A stretch of 64,000 nt of DNA, from assembly GCA_026419785.1 (NCBI GenBank), contig JAODTK010000189.1:62001-126000 (forward strand), written 5' to 3'. The stretch comes from Sclerodactyla briareus (taxonomy: Eukaryota > Echinodermata > Holothuroidea > Dendrochirotida > Sclerodactylidae). The notes beneath the pieces were generated by a model, which searched no databases, had not been told where the DNA came from, and saw only the letters and a program-made list of their open reading frames with translations. The first letter of the stretch is position 1. Each line of letters begins with the position of its first letter. This document shows, in pieces, positions 26,501 to 35,628 of the stretch. The position numbers and the translations under genes are program-made.

Positions 26501-27295
26501 AACGTTGTCATGAATTCTTCTCAGCTATTTTTGCAATCCCTGGTTGAGAAATCTGCTGTGCGGGAACTTCCCGCACACAATTTATTTCTCTGTGGGATTC
26601 TGGCTGCATATGCGGGAATCCCGCAATCCCACGCCTTAGCGCGAACACTGGTTACCACTATGTTGCAACAATCTTGACTGGCCTTCCCGGGAAGACAGAA
26701 GAACTGTCAACAGACTTTGTATTTTTCACAAGGCTAGACTAGGATTCCTTCTCCTACCAGTTGATGATCTTCTCCTGCCAGTCCAGCGACCATCAAGCAC
26801 TCTCATCTCAACTCATAGGCCACTGAAAAAGACTCCTGCAAGTTCTGATCCGGCTAAGAACAATTGCTTCACCACATAACTGATGTTACAAATCCAACAG
26901 CTTCAAATCCCCAGAATCCAATTTATTAATAGAGGACCTGGACTAATGTCCATACCTGCTGTCTTCCCTGACCGTTTGGCTCCCTTGGGGGTCTGGGTGG
27001 GGCGTACTGGGACGTACTGGGGCGTTACAGATACAGAAACCTGTCTCCCTGTTCCTACAACCCTCAGTCTAAGCCAATCTTCTGCTACTGAAGCAAAGTA
27101 TTACACCACACACACACACGCACCCACACACCACCCTGCTCTCCCTGAGCTTGGCAAACATTTAAAAGGAAACAATCTTACAACATCGTTCGACCAGGTG
27201 CACCAGGGCAACGCCTCTTGGGGTCCCTCCGTAGATCCTCACCATCGACAAACCGTGCCTCTTCTCAGCTGTTAATTCACCCACGCCACGTATGC
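5518..27295 (-). CDS. DIXDC1: DIXDC1 (Ccd1) orthologue, split gene, span of recognised coding exons
   Basis: DIXDC1 is a cytoplasmic scaffold of Wnt/beta-catenin signalling. Its DIX domain polymerises with Dishevelled and Axin, its coiled coil dimerises, and its N-terminal CH domain belongs to the actin-binding type. Seen here in order on the minus strand: CH pieces with AYVAWVN (27.2 kb), NVERVLQFM (24.4 kb) and [19 protein letters not shown] (23.8 kb); a Ser/Pro/Arg linker (18.9 kb); coiled-coil exons (16.5-12.9 kb); and DIX exons with [15 protein letters not shown] and [11 protein letters not shown] (9.0-5.5 kb). The order matches vertebrate DIXDC1 (about 680 residues); about 500 residues are recognised here. 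Exon phases agree across most junctions. The true start codon was not found. Three in-frame stops and several one-base frameshifts interrupt the exons, so this is either an error-bearing assembly of a live gene or a pseudogene. Family assignment is firm; intactness is not. Confidence 0.9.
5680..7056 (+). repeat. 59-bp minisatellite in last DIXDC1 intron
   Basis: About 20 head-to-tail copies of a 59-bp unit (landmarks CTTGACTGACCAGACCTGGG, GTATTGAGCGTGTGTCATAC, AGTGTCAAGTGCACTATCC). The central copies (about 6000-6850) are nearly identical apart from one-base indels; edge copies are diverged. The motif AGATGAAACCTGAT (5730) and its variant AGATGAACCTTGAT (7064) sit at both edges, so the array may have expanded inside a duplicated segment. 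Confidence 0.95.
7611..7708 (-). CDS. DIXDC1: DIXDC1 exon, DIX domain core
   Basis: 98 bp, acceptor CCACACAG, donor TCAA|GTAAGA. Reads [20 protein letters not shown], then [10 protein letters not shown]. The TLKDFK..YRYHFK signature is the conserved DIX core that forms the head-to-tail polymer interface (vertebrate [30 protein letters not shown]). The end suggests one missing base: GTVK is expected where the sequence reads PSS. Confidence 0.94.
8899..8997 (-). CDS. DIXDC1: DIXDC1 exon, first strands of DIX domain
   Basis: 99 bp, acceptor ACTCCTCAG, donor AAGAG|GTGGGT. One frame reads [20 protein letters not shown]; after a one-base shift near 8940 the next reads [12 protein letters not shown]. 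Vertebrate DIXDC1 has VLYFTDRSLTPFMVNIPKR. The split Arg codon (AG|G) joins the next exon to give [13 protein letters not shown], which confirms both splice sites. The CCGTGACAACC stretch holds the missing or extra base. Confidence 0.9.
9818..9927 (-). CDS. DIXDC1: DIXDC1 exon, linker helix before DIX domain
   Basis: Minus-strand frame [20 protein letters not shown], then [17 protein letters not shown]. It resembles in length and pattern the vertebrate segment [20 protein letters not shown] followed by SLEQGISSLMERL between coiled coil and DIX. Acceptor ACCAG (weak pyrimidine tract); donor tentatively GAT|GTAGTG. The frame stays open about 60 bp further, so the 3' edge is uncertain. An exon for the segment around HKDVLLAHCMK was not found. 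Confidence 0.6.
10880..11590 (+). repeat. exon-derived tandem array, about 130-bp unit
   Basis: About five diverged copies. Each carries CCTCATGTC..TCGCTGTGTCAATGCCT..CACTGTCT, plus spacer TTAACCTTACC..CATTATTTCAATGCTATTGC. The CCTCATGT..TGTGTCAATGCCTC part matches the 3' end and donor of the coiled-coil exon at 12941-13087, including the intron side (CCTGTAACCTTA). The array appears seeded by a copy of that exon end. Confidence 0.8.
12941..13087 (-). CDS. DIXDC1: DIXDC1 exon, coiled coil distal part
   Basis: Intact 147-bp phase-0 exon: acceptor CTTTGAAG, donor CATGAG|GTAAGG. It starts [20 protein letters not shown] and continues [20 protein letters not shown], then QIQDMRLHE. It aligns with vertebrate LQRKLEERNRLL..LGQKDRLLQQHQAKLEEALRKLSDVSYHQV. 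The 3' end of this exon with its donor is the apparent source of a tandem array in the next intron (10880-11590). Confidence 0.93.
13957..14061 (-). CDS. DIXDC1: DIXDC1 exon, coiled coil core
   Basis: Intact 105-bp phase-0 exon between CTCTTGCAG and TGT|GTAAGT. Reads [20 protein letters not shown], then [15 protein letters not shown]. This is one of the best-conserved parts of DIXDC1 (vertebrate ALQQRLTQQD..LQLKQELLRANMDKDEL). Together with the neighbouring exons it forms an uninterrupted parallel coiled coil expected to mediate self-association. Confidence 0.94.
14994..15098 (-). CDS. DIXDC1: DIXDC1 exon, coiled coil, with in-frame TAG
   Basis: 105 bp, phase 0 to 0, acceptor GTGTCAG, donor AAG|GTAACC. 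Reads IVLK, stop, [20 protein letters not shown] and then [10 protein letters not shown]. It aligns residue for residue with vertebrate IIIQSRLDQSMEENQDLKKE followed by LLKCKQEARNLQGIK. The TAG at 15084-15086 falls on the Ser of IIIQSRL; a TCG or CAG codon is one base away. Skipping it with an acceptor at TAG|AGG is possible but loses four conserved-position residues. Confidence 0.88.
15679..15753 (-). CDS. DIXDC1: DIXDC1 exon, coiled coil, with in-frame TAG
   Basis: 75 bp, phase 0 to 0, acceptor TTTCCAG, donor GTC|GTGAGT. Reads TRMGEI, stop, [18 protein letters not shown]. The end GSTPKEQV aligns with vertebrate GVNPEEQL and runs into IVLK of the next exon, so the frame is right. The TAG at 15733-15735 sits where a Gln (CAG) would suit the heptad. 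An alternative acceptor right after that TAG would avoid the stop but break the phase-0 heptad continuity with the preceding exon. Confidence 0.75.
16040..16310 (+). repeat. short tandem array, CATGCTGAGCACC motif
   Basis: About five irregular copies of CCAACAGTCCAGTCTCTCAT followed by GCTGAGCACC, roughly 45-60 bp apart, with poly-C inserts. Intronic in DIXDC1. Confidence 0.7.
16522..16590 (-). CDS. DIXDC1: DIXDC1 exon, start of coiled coil (5' edge uncertain)
   Basis: The frame [17 protein letters not shown] ends in CTG|GTATGT, phase 0, and continues the heptads into the next exon (TRMGEI). It corresponds to the segment before and around EEAKKMISGLQALLL of vertebrate DIXDC1. The acceptor was not resolved; several AGs lie within 16565-16640. 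It lies next to a long poly-G tract (16661-16679), which makes the local sequence less trustworthy. Confidence 0.65.
17080..17245 (+). repeat. about 33-bp tandem array
   Basis: Five degenerate copies of a unit CCACTCCCATCCTACAATAG then GCCTATAGTAA. Intronic in DIXDC1, ahead of a dispersed repeat. Confidence 0.8.
17380..17960 (-). repeat. dispersed repeat R1, copy 1
   Basis: Inverse-orientation member of a three-copy family (also 30640-31335 and 54237-54725). Landmarks: TGGTTTTGGGTG, the CCGCCG..GGGGG patch, GATCCCGAAAAATGTGGAGGT, and repeated TTTGAACGAA(A)CTTG. It contains several internal 130-150-bp subrepeats. Confidence 0.75.
18825..18954 (-). CDS. DIXDC1: DIXDC1 exon, Ser/Pro/Arg linker
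   Basis: A 130-bp exon between TTTTCAG and AAG|GTAAGG. Entry phase 2 matches the exit of the exon at 23573; exit phase 0. It reads [16 protein letters not shown], then [15 protein letters not shown], then VPTLIK: a low-complexity basic Ser/Pro linker between CH domain and coiled coil, poorly conserved in the family. Placement rests on position, open frame, splice sites and phase rather than on sequence identity. Confidence 0.7.
19736..20490 (-). mobile_element. dispersed element, copy 2, with terminal fold-back
   Basis: Inverted partner of 4085-4720. Its low-coordinate end is a long imperfect palindrome (19736-19872) starting GGGGTTAATCAACGG and ending CCGTTGATTAACACC, with a central arm GGGTTAATTC / GAATTAACCC and a GTTTTTATCCAC / GTGGATAAAAAC stem. 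Copy 1 is diverged in this part. No transposase seen. Confidence 0.65.
21931..22425 (+). repeat. 255-bp tandem duplication
   Basis: Two direct copies offset by 255 bp (about 21931-22160 and 22186-22425). They share CCAGAGAAAAT and the block from ACTGTACTGTATGGCTGACC through GCATGCTGCTACCCATGCAA to TTGAGCCAAACCTGTACCAC. The core is nearly identical, so the event looks recent; a poly-C tract lies between the copies. Confidence 0.93.
22611..22862 (+). repeat. tandem duplication with (ATT)n microsatellite
   Basis: Two copies of a block: CTGTGAACT..GTACCACAAAATATT, an (ATT)n run, ATATCATCATTA, then GCAG/ACAGGTAGAAAGCACACCAGGG-like sequence. The first copy carries an expanded (ATT)n run at 22649-22694. 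Confidence 0.85.
23573..23843 (-). CDS. DIXDC1: DIXDC1 exon, end of CH domain and start of linker
   Basis: An intact 271-bp exon. It begins [20 protein letters not shown], the signature last helix of the DIXDC1 CH domain (family form DIVEGNLKSIMRLVLALAAHFKP). It continues into a Pro/Ser/Thr-rich linker ([18 protein letters not shown]), an alanine-rich stretch [14 protein letters not shown], and ends PMHRHRDL. The Ala-rich stretch and the His/Arg/Asp end parallel AQGAAAALADV..F.YRQR of vertebrates. Acceptor TATGCAG, donor CTCAG|GTAAGT; entry phase 1, exit phase 2. No frameshift or stop is seen. Confidence 0.94.
24380..24506 (-). CDS. DIXDC1: DIXDC1 exon, middle of CH domain
   Basis: This exon encodes [11 protein letters not shown], then [20 protein letters not shown], then PFGK. 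It aligns with the family segment GEKL..LSP..MKNNVEKVLQFVASKKIRMH. The acceptor is CTCACCCAG, entering in phase 1, and the donor is AAAAG|GTGAGT. The run of four A at the 3' end (24381-24384) is one base too long for the exit phase the next exon needs, so an otherwise intact exon goes out of frame at a homopolymer. That is typical of a sequencing error. Confidence 0.92.
24507..27181. other. DIXDC1 intron between CH exons
   Basis: About 2.7 kb with no further exon recognised. It holds a poly-G tract (near 24565) and GGGAGGGAATTCCCTCCC-type palindromic patches around 25265-25320 that recur near 59740-59880. Confidence 0.5.
27182..27295 (-). CDS. DIXDC1: DIXDC1 exon, first part of CH domain (damaged)
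   Basis: The translation reads AYVAWVN, then QLRRG, then EDLRR, then [11 protein letters not shown], matching the opening of the DIXDC1 CH domain (vertebrate AYVAWVN..QLKKR..DLRQDLRDGV). The acceptor is TTACAG and the donor TGTT|GTAAGA. Exit phase 1 joins the next exon to give the Ser-Gly-Glu found at the equivalent of vertebrate AGE. Odd points: an in-frame TAA (27272-27274) stands where the family has a small residue between Asn and Gln, and at least two one-base shifts are needed between QLRRG and RGVALVHL. Confidence 0.8.
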
Positions 27296-27660
27296 CTGTA
27301 AGTTGTTGCTGTGAAATAAGTAATCGTGACAAGTGTCCGACTTGTAATGATGTTTGGTTTGTCCAGGAGATTTACTAGAGAAAGTGTCAAGTGTATGAAG
27401 AACCAACCGGACCCAAGGGGTCATCCCTGTAGTTACAGTATCTGAGTACATTCCAAAATGTCACAAATGGTCACAGGTAATATATGTGTCGTGCTATAAC
27501 ATTCACTACAATGAATATATATAGCAATTGGGAAAGATGCAGTGAAGGACGGCAGTAGTGGCCTTCTAGGCACAGCCTCTTAATGATGGTGAGTGAGTGG
27601 TGAGAGTGAGCGATTGAGTGAAGTGAACTGAAACAATCCACCATACCCAGTAGTACTTAC

Positions 27661-27775
27661 TGTCCACGTCTCCCAGGATGAGAGGGCTTTTTCCCTCTTC
27701 CTCCGGCTGTTGTACTGGTGAATTTCCTGTTTGACATCGCAGTTGGTCAATACGCGAGTTCTGGTTATTCTCATC
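27661..27775 (-). CDS. candidate upstream exon, possibly DIXDC1 N-terminal
   Basis: An open stretch lies between a CAG acceptor and a consensus GTAAGT donor. One frame reads polar, Gln/Glu-rich residues ending SPLILGDVDS; a second frame is also open. It lies just upstream, in gene direction, of the first recognised CH exon, so it could supply the start region of DIXDC1 or belong to its 5' UTR. I do not recognise the peptide, and its phase does not clearly join the next exon. Confidence 0.3.
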
Positions 27776-30639
27776 CTGCATGGAGGACTCCGGTCATAAA
27801 AATGTCTCTCGTTTTCCACACTGCTGCCTTGCGGCCAGATGTTTCCCTGCTTACATTTAAGCTGTAAGGAATGTTTGCTTCCAATACCGTGAGTGAAGAA
27901 AAATGGTATGAAACTCCCTCCCAGAACAATAAGAATGTGGATCCGGGAAATGGAAGTCAGACTGTGTGCTTATCATCTGGGGAGGAGGGGAAGGGGGGGG
28001 GGGCATGTTAACCAACTGAAATTGGCCAAAATCAATTTCACACTTTCCATTTTGCCCCAAAATGACATGTGGTCTCCACTGCAATAGAAGGTCCATCCAT
28101 TCCCTATGATGAGAAGATGCATACCCCAAATCTCAGCTTCATTCATACCAAATATGAATCCTGGACAAGCCCCATCAAGGCCAGTGAGAGCATTTGCAGT
28201 TAAGTGAAGTCCGCGGTAACGTACCTTTATTCGCCCATTTAGTGCCCCCGTTGAATCAACGTTCTACTGTAGCCTGGGATTGTACAAATGTCCGATTGCT
28301 GTTTCCCGCAGCATACAAGTATCAATTTTAAGTGTCTAACTGCGTTTTAACAATTTCTGAACAAGGTAGGCAAATTTTTCACATTTTCGTTCCAAATTGT
28401 ATAGTATAATGTCAATAATTTCTGGCTTGCTGACAATATCAACAAAACTATGACCCAGAGTCTGAAATAAGCTTGGGCCGCGGGCGATTCGCCCCCATTT
28501 TCCCAGATCGCCTCGGCAGAAATATACGGCGGGCGAATATAAAAACAAGTTTTATGTAAAATTGCCCCTTCAGTGCTGGAAAGGTCTCTCAAAAACACTA
28601 AATTAGCTCATTCAAAACACAACCTGGGTACATCAGGCACAAATATTATTGTGTGTCGACAATCGTAACACTAGCAGGGAAACCACTATTTTTGTGTGCA
28701 CTACGAGGGTGCCTTCTACCCATGTAACCACTGCTTAGCTATACAGTGTAATTTGGTGAGAATGATTTACTAATGCCGTCAATTGATCATTGGTAGTCGG
28801 GGAGACAACCTTGGGCACACACACTCACTTCTGTTTTAAAACTGGCCATGTTGCAATGTTCAGAGGTATGGCAACAGAGGTAGTAAACACTGGTCTACTT
28901 TCTTAGAATATAGAGAACTGAAACATCAAAGCAAAGTAACGAATATCGTAATCAGTGGTTCATATTTTTTATTTACTCGTCCTCTCATCCTTGTAGATAT
29001 TCTAAGTAACAGGCTGTTTAGCACCAATAGAAGTGACTGAGGTCTGACATGGCGATTGCTTTTCCGTACCTTCAGGGTATATTTTTTGCCATGACATCTT
29101 CGAATTCGAAAAGAAGCCCCCATGTGGATCAAAGAGATCCCTGTGTGTTCAAAAGAGCCCCAAGAGCCCCAAGGCCTCCCTGTGTGTCTTTTTTTTTTTA
29201 AAATGACAGCATTGAGGAGAACCCATGTGAGGCAAAAATTAATTCTACCTGCTAAGATTGGCGCGAATAACTTCAAATCTAGAAACAGAGATGATTGACT
29301 TATCTGCAGTAATTCAGCAACTGTGTATTTGAAAAAAAAAAAACTTGTAGGCCTACATGAGTCAACAATGAAGTCCCAAAATTGTAGTATTCTACCAGTA
29401 GTACATGGTATTAGCAAGAAACATATTTGTGGGTATAGGCTATATTTAAATCCTTACATGGAAGGAAAAGTTCAAATAATTGAATAGGCTTCACTATTCA
29501 ATCAGCATGTTCTTTCTTAAAATCAAGTTAGAACACAACTTTGGTTCATTCTAGTATAGTTATCAAACAATGCAGCAAACATGAAGCCATTAGGTTGTAC
29601 TCAATGAGGCCATTCTTCTCCATCTCAGAGTCTGAAACACAGCTAAAAATGATGAACAGTGAAGGCTAGGATTTCATGAAATGCCGTAAATGAATATGTG
29701 AACGGATGAGAATAGATACTGATTTGAGTACACTGTAGAGATGCAGATTTCAATCAGATTTACGGTGATATTAATCTGAAGCAATGTCTCAACTTCATTT
29801 ACACTAGGCACTATCTTGTGTTCCTATAGAGCATGTTCTTACACTTACTACGCAAGGATTTATGGGATTAGAAAAATAGCATTAGCCTTGGTTCCCATAT
29901 TGTGTAATAACAAAGTTTTGAAGGGCCAAAACTAAACATCACTTGCTAGCCTCTGAATTTGCTGATCTTAAGTGGCTTCCACTGCACAATTCGGTAATGC
30001 ATTCCAGTGTTGATGCTCTGGGTAAGTCAGGGCTGACAGCTTAATTTATTTCCTCGGTAGCCACCTTCAGAACAAATGAAAAAAAAGTCTCTGTGTTAAC
30101 ATTATCAAATCCTTCAGAATTTTGAGGTTTCTATTAAGTCTCCCGATTCCAACGTTTTTCCAGACCCTGGAGCTGTAGTGCTGATAAAAGCTCCTCATAA
30201 CTCAGATGACGCAGCCGTGGTAGATCTCAGCATCCGAAAAACCACACAGGGGCGGCGGGCGAATTCGCATCTAACATGGCATAATTGCATAATGTATACC
30301 GTTGTGGTTGCTACAAGAATACAGTGCTTCCAATGGAATCGATTTTTAGGTTGCCAGACAGTTACATCAAAATAAAAATAAGATCTTACTCAAGTAACCA
30401 TAGCCTAAGATTAGAATCGCCAAAGGGTGAAATATAATTACGCCATTCGCTTAGGATGTTTTGCATCGTAAATGTAGAGGTAGGCCTAGACTGTCTTGTA
30501 CTTTGCCGTCTTGTCTTAGCCAGTGTATGGTTATGGTGTGGCATATGGATGTAATTGAGTGGTGAACTAAGACATACATAGGCGGGTGTAACCGGCCCAC
30601 GTGTATATCCCGCTTTTGAGGCACTCATTGGGGAGAGGA

Positions 30640-31335
30640 GAAGTATCTAAACCCCAGAAAGACCCCCAATTTGGTTAGAAACCACGCATAATAAGCTTTA
30701 TCCACCAAGTTTTGTAATCCATGGAAGTTATTAGGGCCATGAATTATGCAAAGTGGACCCACGATGGGCTTGAAATGATATAAACTGGTAGGGAAACAAA
30801 GTATGTAGCTCAATCCACAGTTGTGATGAAAATCTGAAAAGTAAAAATTGCATATAATTTCGCAATAATTTGACCTTTGCCGATGACCTTGAAATGAGTT
30901 CCACATTTTTCGGGATCACCTACAGTCCTAACACCAGTTGCGTTCAAATCAGACCAAGTTGAAAATTCTGCATAAATTTCGCAATTTGACCTCCAATGAC
31001 CTTGAAATGGACCCCAACATTTTTCGGGATCAATTATAGTCCCCTAACCACCAAGTTCGTTCAATCGACTAACTTGAAAAATGTTGCATAAATTATGCAA
31101 TTAGCGGCCCCCAGCGATGCAGCAATGCCCACTTTGAACTAATCCGAGATGTTCACTAGGGCGGACATGGTACAAGTTTCAAGATTCAATCGGATAAATG
31201 TTGAAGAGTTATTGCCTAATGGCCGAAAGTTTTCCCGGAGGGCGGAGGCGGCATGTCGGAGCTGGGACGGCGGCGGCTACACACCCAAAACCATAATATC
31301 CCAGGACACTTCCCAGGTTTGCGGGGATATATAAA
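30640..31335 (+). repeat. dispersed repeat R1, copy 2
   Basis: Forward copy of the R1 family. Internal subrepeats read AATTTCGCAATTTGACCT, CAATGACCTTGAAATGGACC and CATTTTTCGGGATCA, and it ends in a GGCGGAGGCGG..GGCTACAC.CCCAAAACCAT patch followed by GGGGATATA. It is the most complete copy here. Confidence 0.8.
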
Positions 31336-31589
31336 TTTAAAAAATTGTAGAAATCCTGTTAACCTGTACTCTTCAGTTGATATAATTCAGCAGATGATAG
31401 GTATGGAGTCTTATTCACAGTTTGTCGAATTAAAGGCTATAATAGAAGACCAAACAGATCACCTTTTTCTAAACCAAAATCCGAATAGACGAAACGCAGC
31501 GATATAACCTACAGAATGTCAACAGAATACGCCAGATCAGACGACGAAACCGTTTCCTAACTTTGGATGTGCATCAGTGTTGTAACAAG

Positions 31590-31765
31590 TCTCTCTAATC
31601 CAAGTCTCAAGTCAAGTCAAGTCAATTTTAAACAAGTCTCAGTCAAGTCAAGTCCTTTCCACTTCCAAGTCCAAGTCAAGTCAGGCACTATCAAGTTCTA
31701 AGTCAGGACAGCAGAGGCCAAGTCAAGTCAAGTAAAAATTTTTTCTCAAGTTCAATTCAAGTCAC
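31590..31765 (+). repeat. (AAGTC)n-rich satellite
   Basis: Repeated CAAGTCAAGTCAAGTC and variants such as CAAGTCTCAAGTC over about 175 bp; degenerate pentanucleotide repeat. Confidence 0.9.
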
Positions 31766-31979
31766 TAACGTGGCTCTGGACTAATGATTGATGAAGATTC
31801 ATGGTTCCATAGCAGTGTGTCAGAAGGTGCTTATCTCTATTTTTAGGTACTCTAGCAGTTTTGTTCAGTGGTTTGTGATTAAAACATTTGTTACCAAAAC
31901 ATTCTGCAAAACATTTGAGGAAAATGCAGGATGATTTATCCAGGGGTAATAATAGCGGGAGAACAACTGAATGCGTCAG

Positions 31980-32460
31980 CACCCGAACCAGAAAGTTCAT
32001 AGGACTTTCCGTTCCGAAAGTTAAAGTCATTTGAAGTTTGTGAATTGTGGAGCATGTGTATGCGCAAGATCCGAATGCATCCCCTCAGGCAATAATAAAT
32101 GATGTCATCTTGCACACCCCTGCAAACATTTTTTGTTTTCAATTGAAATTCAAGATCACATTTCACCTTCGAAAAGCATCGTCTGGAGAGAAGCTGCTGT
32201 AGCCTAGTGGTTTGGTAGGTGTTTATGGTACTTTGGTGAGAGAAGACAACAGACTCTGCTAAATGTTTACTTATTCAACAAAATGAAAAACCTCAAATCT
32301 AACATAGTTTCCGGTTTTATCCATGGGTGATGTCATGCGTTATTGCGCAATTGGCATCTTCTAATTTCTTCTTTGAAGCCGATAACTTTTTGAAGCCACT
32401 AACTCCACATCGGAACATTGCATTGAATGGGGGCTGGACCTTAGATTCAGTTTTTCCATT
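31980..32460 (+). repeat. dispersed repeat, copy 2
   Basis: Partner of the repeat at 180-580, in the same order and orientation, with an extra segment around 32320-32380 that copy 1 lacks. It lies in the gene-free middle of the window. Confidence 0.7.
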
Positions 32461-33278
32461 CTCCACAAAATATCCTCTGTTGTATTCAAGCATGCTGTGC
32501 CTTCAAATGTTTTTTAAATGAAGTGTATTATAATGCCTCCAAAACATTGAATTAAATTGTATCATATGAGCACAATTTTAGAATGTTGTACATCCTAAAT
32601 AAATGTACAGGACATGCGGCAACCTAGAATATGGGTATATGGTGGCAGCAACTAGTTTGAGCAGCCTGGAAGACATGCAACCACAGAGATGCACACCTCC
32701 TCCCGGTCTCTTTGCCTGTATTTCGTAAGATATTACATTATTCCAAGCTTTTCTTGATCGGTTGCTACTTGCTGGTTCTGGGAGGTGTATGACCAATGTG
32801 GTCTCTTGAAACTTGGATAGTGATTTAAGGATCATAACCATGGTAATTTCTTTGGGCTATCAAAAACACATATAAGATCCATACACCATGCTGCATTTTT
32901 CCCTTCAAAAGATTAATGTAATGTCTGACACACGCCCATGTGTATACCCTCACAATAATTTATGTAACACTCATTTCAGCAGACGGAACAGCGTTATGTT
33001 CAAAAATTTTCCCCCAGTTTCTACTAATCCCATTTGGAAGAATGAGCTCAATTTTAGGTAGTTAAAAGTTTTCCTTAAAAAACAAACGAGGAATTGCAAT
33101 GCAAGAATCTGGATAGGTAGTTCTGTGTGCACGGACCTGGTGAGCTGGGGGTCCGCATTCCGGGAGGCCACGCAGCTAGCCTCATGGCTGGACAGCTGTG
33201 CGGGTAGGTGGGGGGGGGGGGGATGGATCGGGACCATGCCTGGTTGATTGTGCTATGACCTGGTAAGGATCACAATTT

Positions 33279-33340
33279 TCACCGATACCGATTCAAGGCC
33301 GATACAAGCCATATCGGGCCGATACCGCTACTGGTTAACG
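33279..33340 (+). repeat. CCGATAC-rich simple repeat
   Basis: Short run of ACCGATACCGATT, GGCCGATACAAGCC and ATATCGGGCCGATACC: degenerate CCGATA repeat, partly self-complementary. Confidence 0.7.
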
Positions 33341-33613
33341 AGAATCGCCCACTGTAACCGATGGTGCTCTTTTCGTTGTGCAGGCAGTGCCACCGGATTT
33401 GGAGAAAATGGTACATGGCAATCAACGTAGGCTAAAATCAGTATGTTGTAAGTTTTTTAAGTAGGGATTTTCTAACTAAGGGATTTTCTAGTAGAAACCG
33501 CTAGGTTAGGCCTAACTAAGCTTGTCAATTTTTATTTACTAAACGAGAAATGTCACGGCAGTTTCGCAGTCGTGTCCCTAACATTGACTTGCCGGTCCTC
33601 AGCGTAGGCCTAG

Positions 33614-34652
33614 GGTAAGTGCACAGTATTAACCCCCTACCAGTATTCAAACCCCCTTGCGTAATTTGAATATTTATTAAGAAGTATAGCAACATTTCCA
33701 TATGAAATTGCAGAGATTGTTTAGAAACCTTCTAGGAATGACTAAAACCTCCTTCAGGTATTATATTTTTAGGAATAAATTTATTTTTGGAGCATTTTGC
33801 ATCACTTGGGTCATTTGTCAAAAGTGGTATTTTGAAAAGCTGTTTTTAGGCATGCGGAAACTTTTATAAGTTCAAAATTTTGTTTTAACCTACCATTTGT
33901 ATTTGTTGCATAAATCGGAAATTTATATAAAAGAAGGCGAAATACTGTAACATAAAATTTGACATGTTTTTACACCAAATTAATGTTCTTAACAGGGGGT
34001 TGAAATCTGGGCACCAAAACAGAACAATTAGATTCCTGTCCAGTTTCAACCCCTATTATAAAATATTGATAAAAGTCAGGAAATCATTGGAAAATATAGT
34101 ATTTTGTTTACTACTTCACAAAGTAAAAGATGTTTCCCAAAGATTATCACAAAATTAAAGAAATATTTCACTCCAGTATGAAAATAGCACAATAGAAAAC
34201 TAATGTACAAAATTTGGCCTATTGGGCCATCTTACATGCAACAGGCAATACCGAAATACTACCACATTTAGAATTCCATTAAAAATAGGAAGAAATCATT
34301 ATAATGAACTGGAATTAACATAAACTTGTTGGACCCCCTCAAATTATGTTTCCCATATCAAACCTCTTGAAATACACTTTCTCTCTTCTAAAAATATAAT
34401 GAAAATTAGTTCGGGGTTGAATACGGTATAGAAAAAATGGAATACTGGGCCTGGTGGGGTTGAATACTGGTCATGTGACACCCATTTTTCAAAGTAACCC
34501 CTCAAAATAAAATGAATATTCCCAATATTTTGGTGGTAACATGTTGCTTATAAATTTCCAAAAGGTGCATGATAATGGATTATTTTAGTTTCCATGGTAC
34601 AGTATTGTTAAAGGGCCTTAGGCTTAAGGGGTTGAATACTATGCACCTTACC
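33614..34652. mobile_element. 1.04-kb non-autonomous DNA element with terminal inverted repeats
   Basis: The left end GGTAAGTGCACAGTATTAAC and the reverse complement of the right end (GGTAAGGTGCATAGTATTCA) match over about 28 bp with a one-base gap and few changes. CTAG is adjacent to both ends, a possible 4-bp target duplication off by one base on the left. The interior is AT-rich, has no transposase, and repeats GGGGTTGAATACT in both orientations (33649, 34000, 34045, 34412, 34458). Confidence 0.8.
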
Positions 34653-35426
34653 TAGTGTTAAATTTGACCTAATGCTAGGCTAATGGTGGTTGTTTGTGGC
34701 GTGGCCTATAATTATATACGGATAGGATATGCCTCTCTCGCTGGTGCACATTGCATTTGCAGCAATGAATGCTCTGAAAGCAGGCAGAACAGTGAAAACC
34801 CTGATCAAGAAAGGAAGGAATGATTAAAAAAAATCTGATCAATATCACTTTTTTCTAACCCCGTATCTTTACCACCGAACCTCTGAAAGACCGAGCCCCA
34901 CGTTTTTCTTTTACATACCCCATCTAAAACAACACTATTACAGCCTTTCATTAATAGAGCTACACAATGGCCCAGGCCAAAGTGATAATTGAATATCTTA
35001 AACTGGTCGTGATCACAACTAGGCCTAGGCCTTTACGTTAGCCTAACGGTTGGGCCTAGGCCCTAGTTTTAGGCTTTAGAGCTACTACTGTTTCAAAAAT
35101 ATAGTCCACTCGGTCTCAAATAATATATAGTTCCTACTATGGTGGATGGCGATTACCATAATCTCACCAATTTTGAAGCAGGGGTCGGAGTGGTTGTGCT
35201 TACTTTCAGTTTCAGCAACAAATGGAACATCGATTACAATCCTCACCGCCCAAACCCTGTCGCTAGGCCTCTGTTGTTTTTCATTAGTGTTGCCTACTTG
35301 GAACTAATTGCTGATATCAGTGTTGCCATTGGGATTTTTTTTTTTTTCGAATTCCCAAGATGTGCTTTGGATTTTCCCAGCATTCTCAAGTCTATATCAT
35401 ACTGCCAGGGGAAGGAAAGGAGAACA

Positions 35427-35628
35427 GATTAAGGGATCAATAGAGGTAGAGATGCTGAGAGTTCGTATAATGTTTATTCTCAAGACACCGAGTACACTGA
35501 AAGCTTAAGGCATAGCATAGTTGAATCAATAGAAAGTCGGAAGGGGCACATTTTTGGACTGGGCACACTACTCTACCCACTAGAACCCCTGTTGAACAAT
35601 TGTACATCGTATGTGCCCTCTGTCAAGG
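35427..35628 (+). repeat. duplicated 200-bp block, copy 1
   Basis: Matches 36931-37127 in direct orientation: GAGAGTTCGTATAA, CAAGACAC..GAGTACACTGAAAG, CTTAAGGCATA, TTTTTGGACTG, TTGTTGAACAATT, GCCCTCTGTCA. Differences are mainly one-base indels. Confidence 0.9.

Noticed and set aside
28926..29417. 163-codon minus-strand open frame
   Set aside because: Contains poly-Phe and poly-Lys from homopolymers, no domain, no splice context; best explained by chance.
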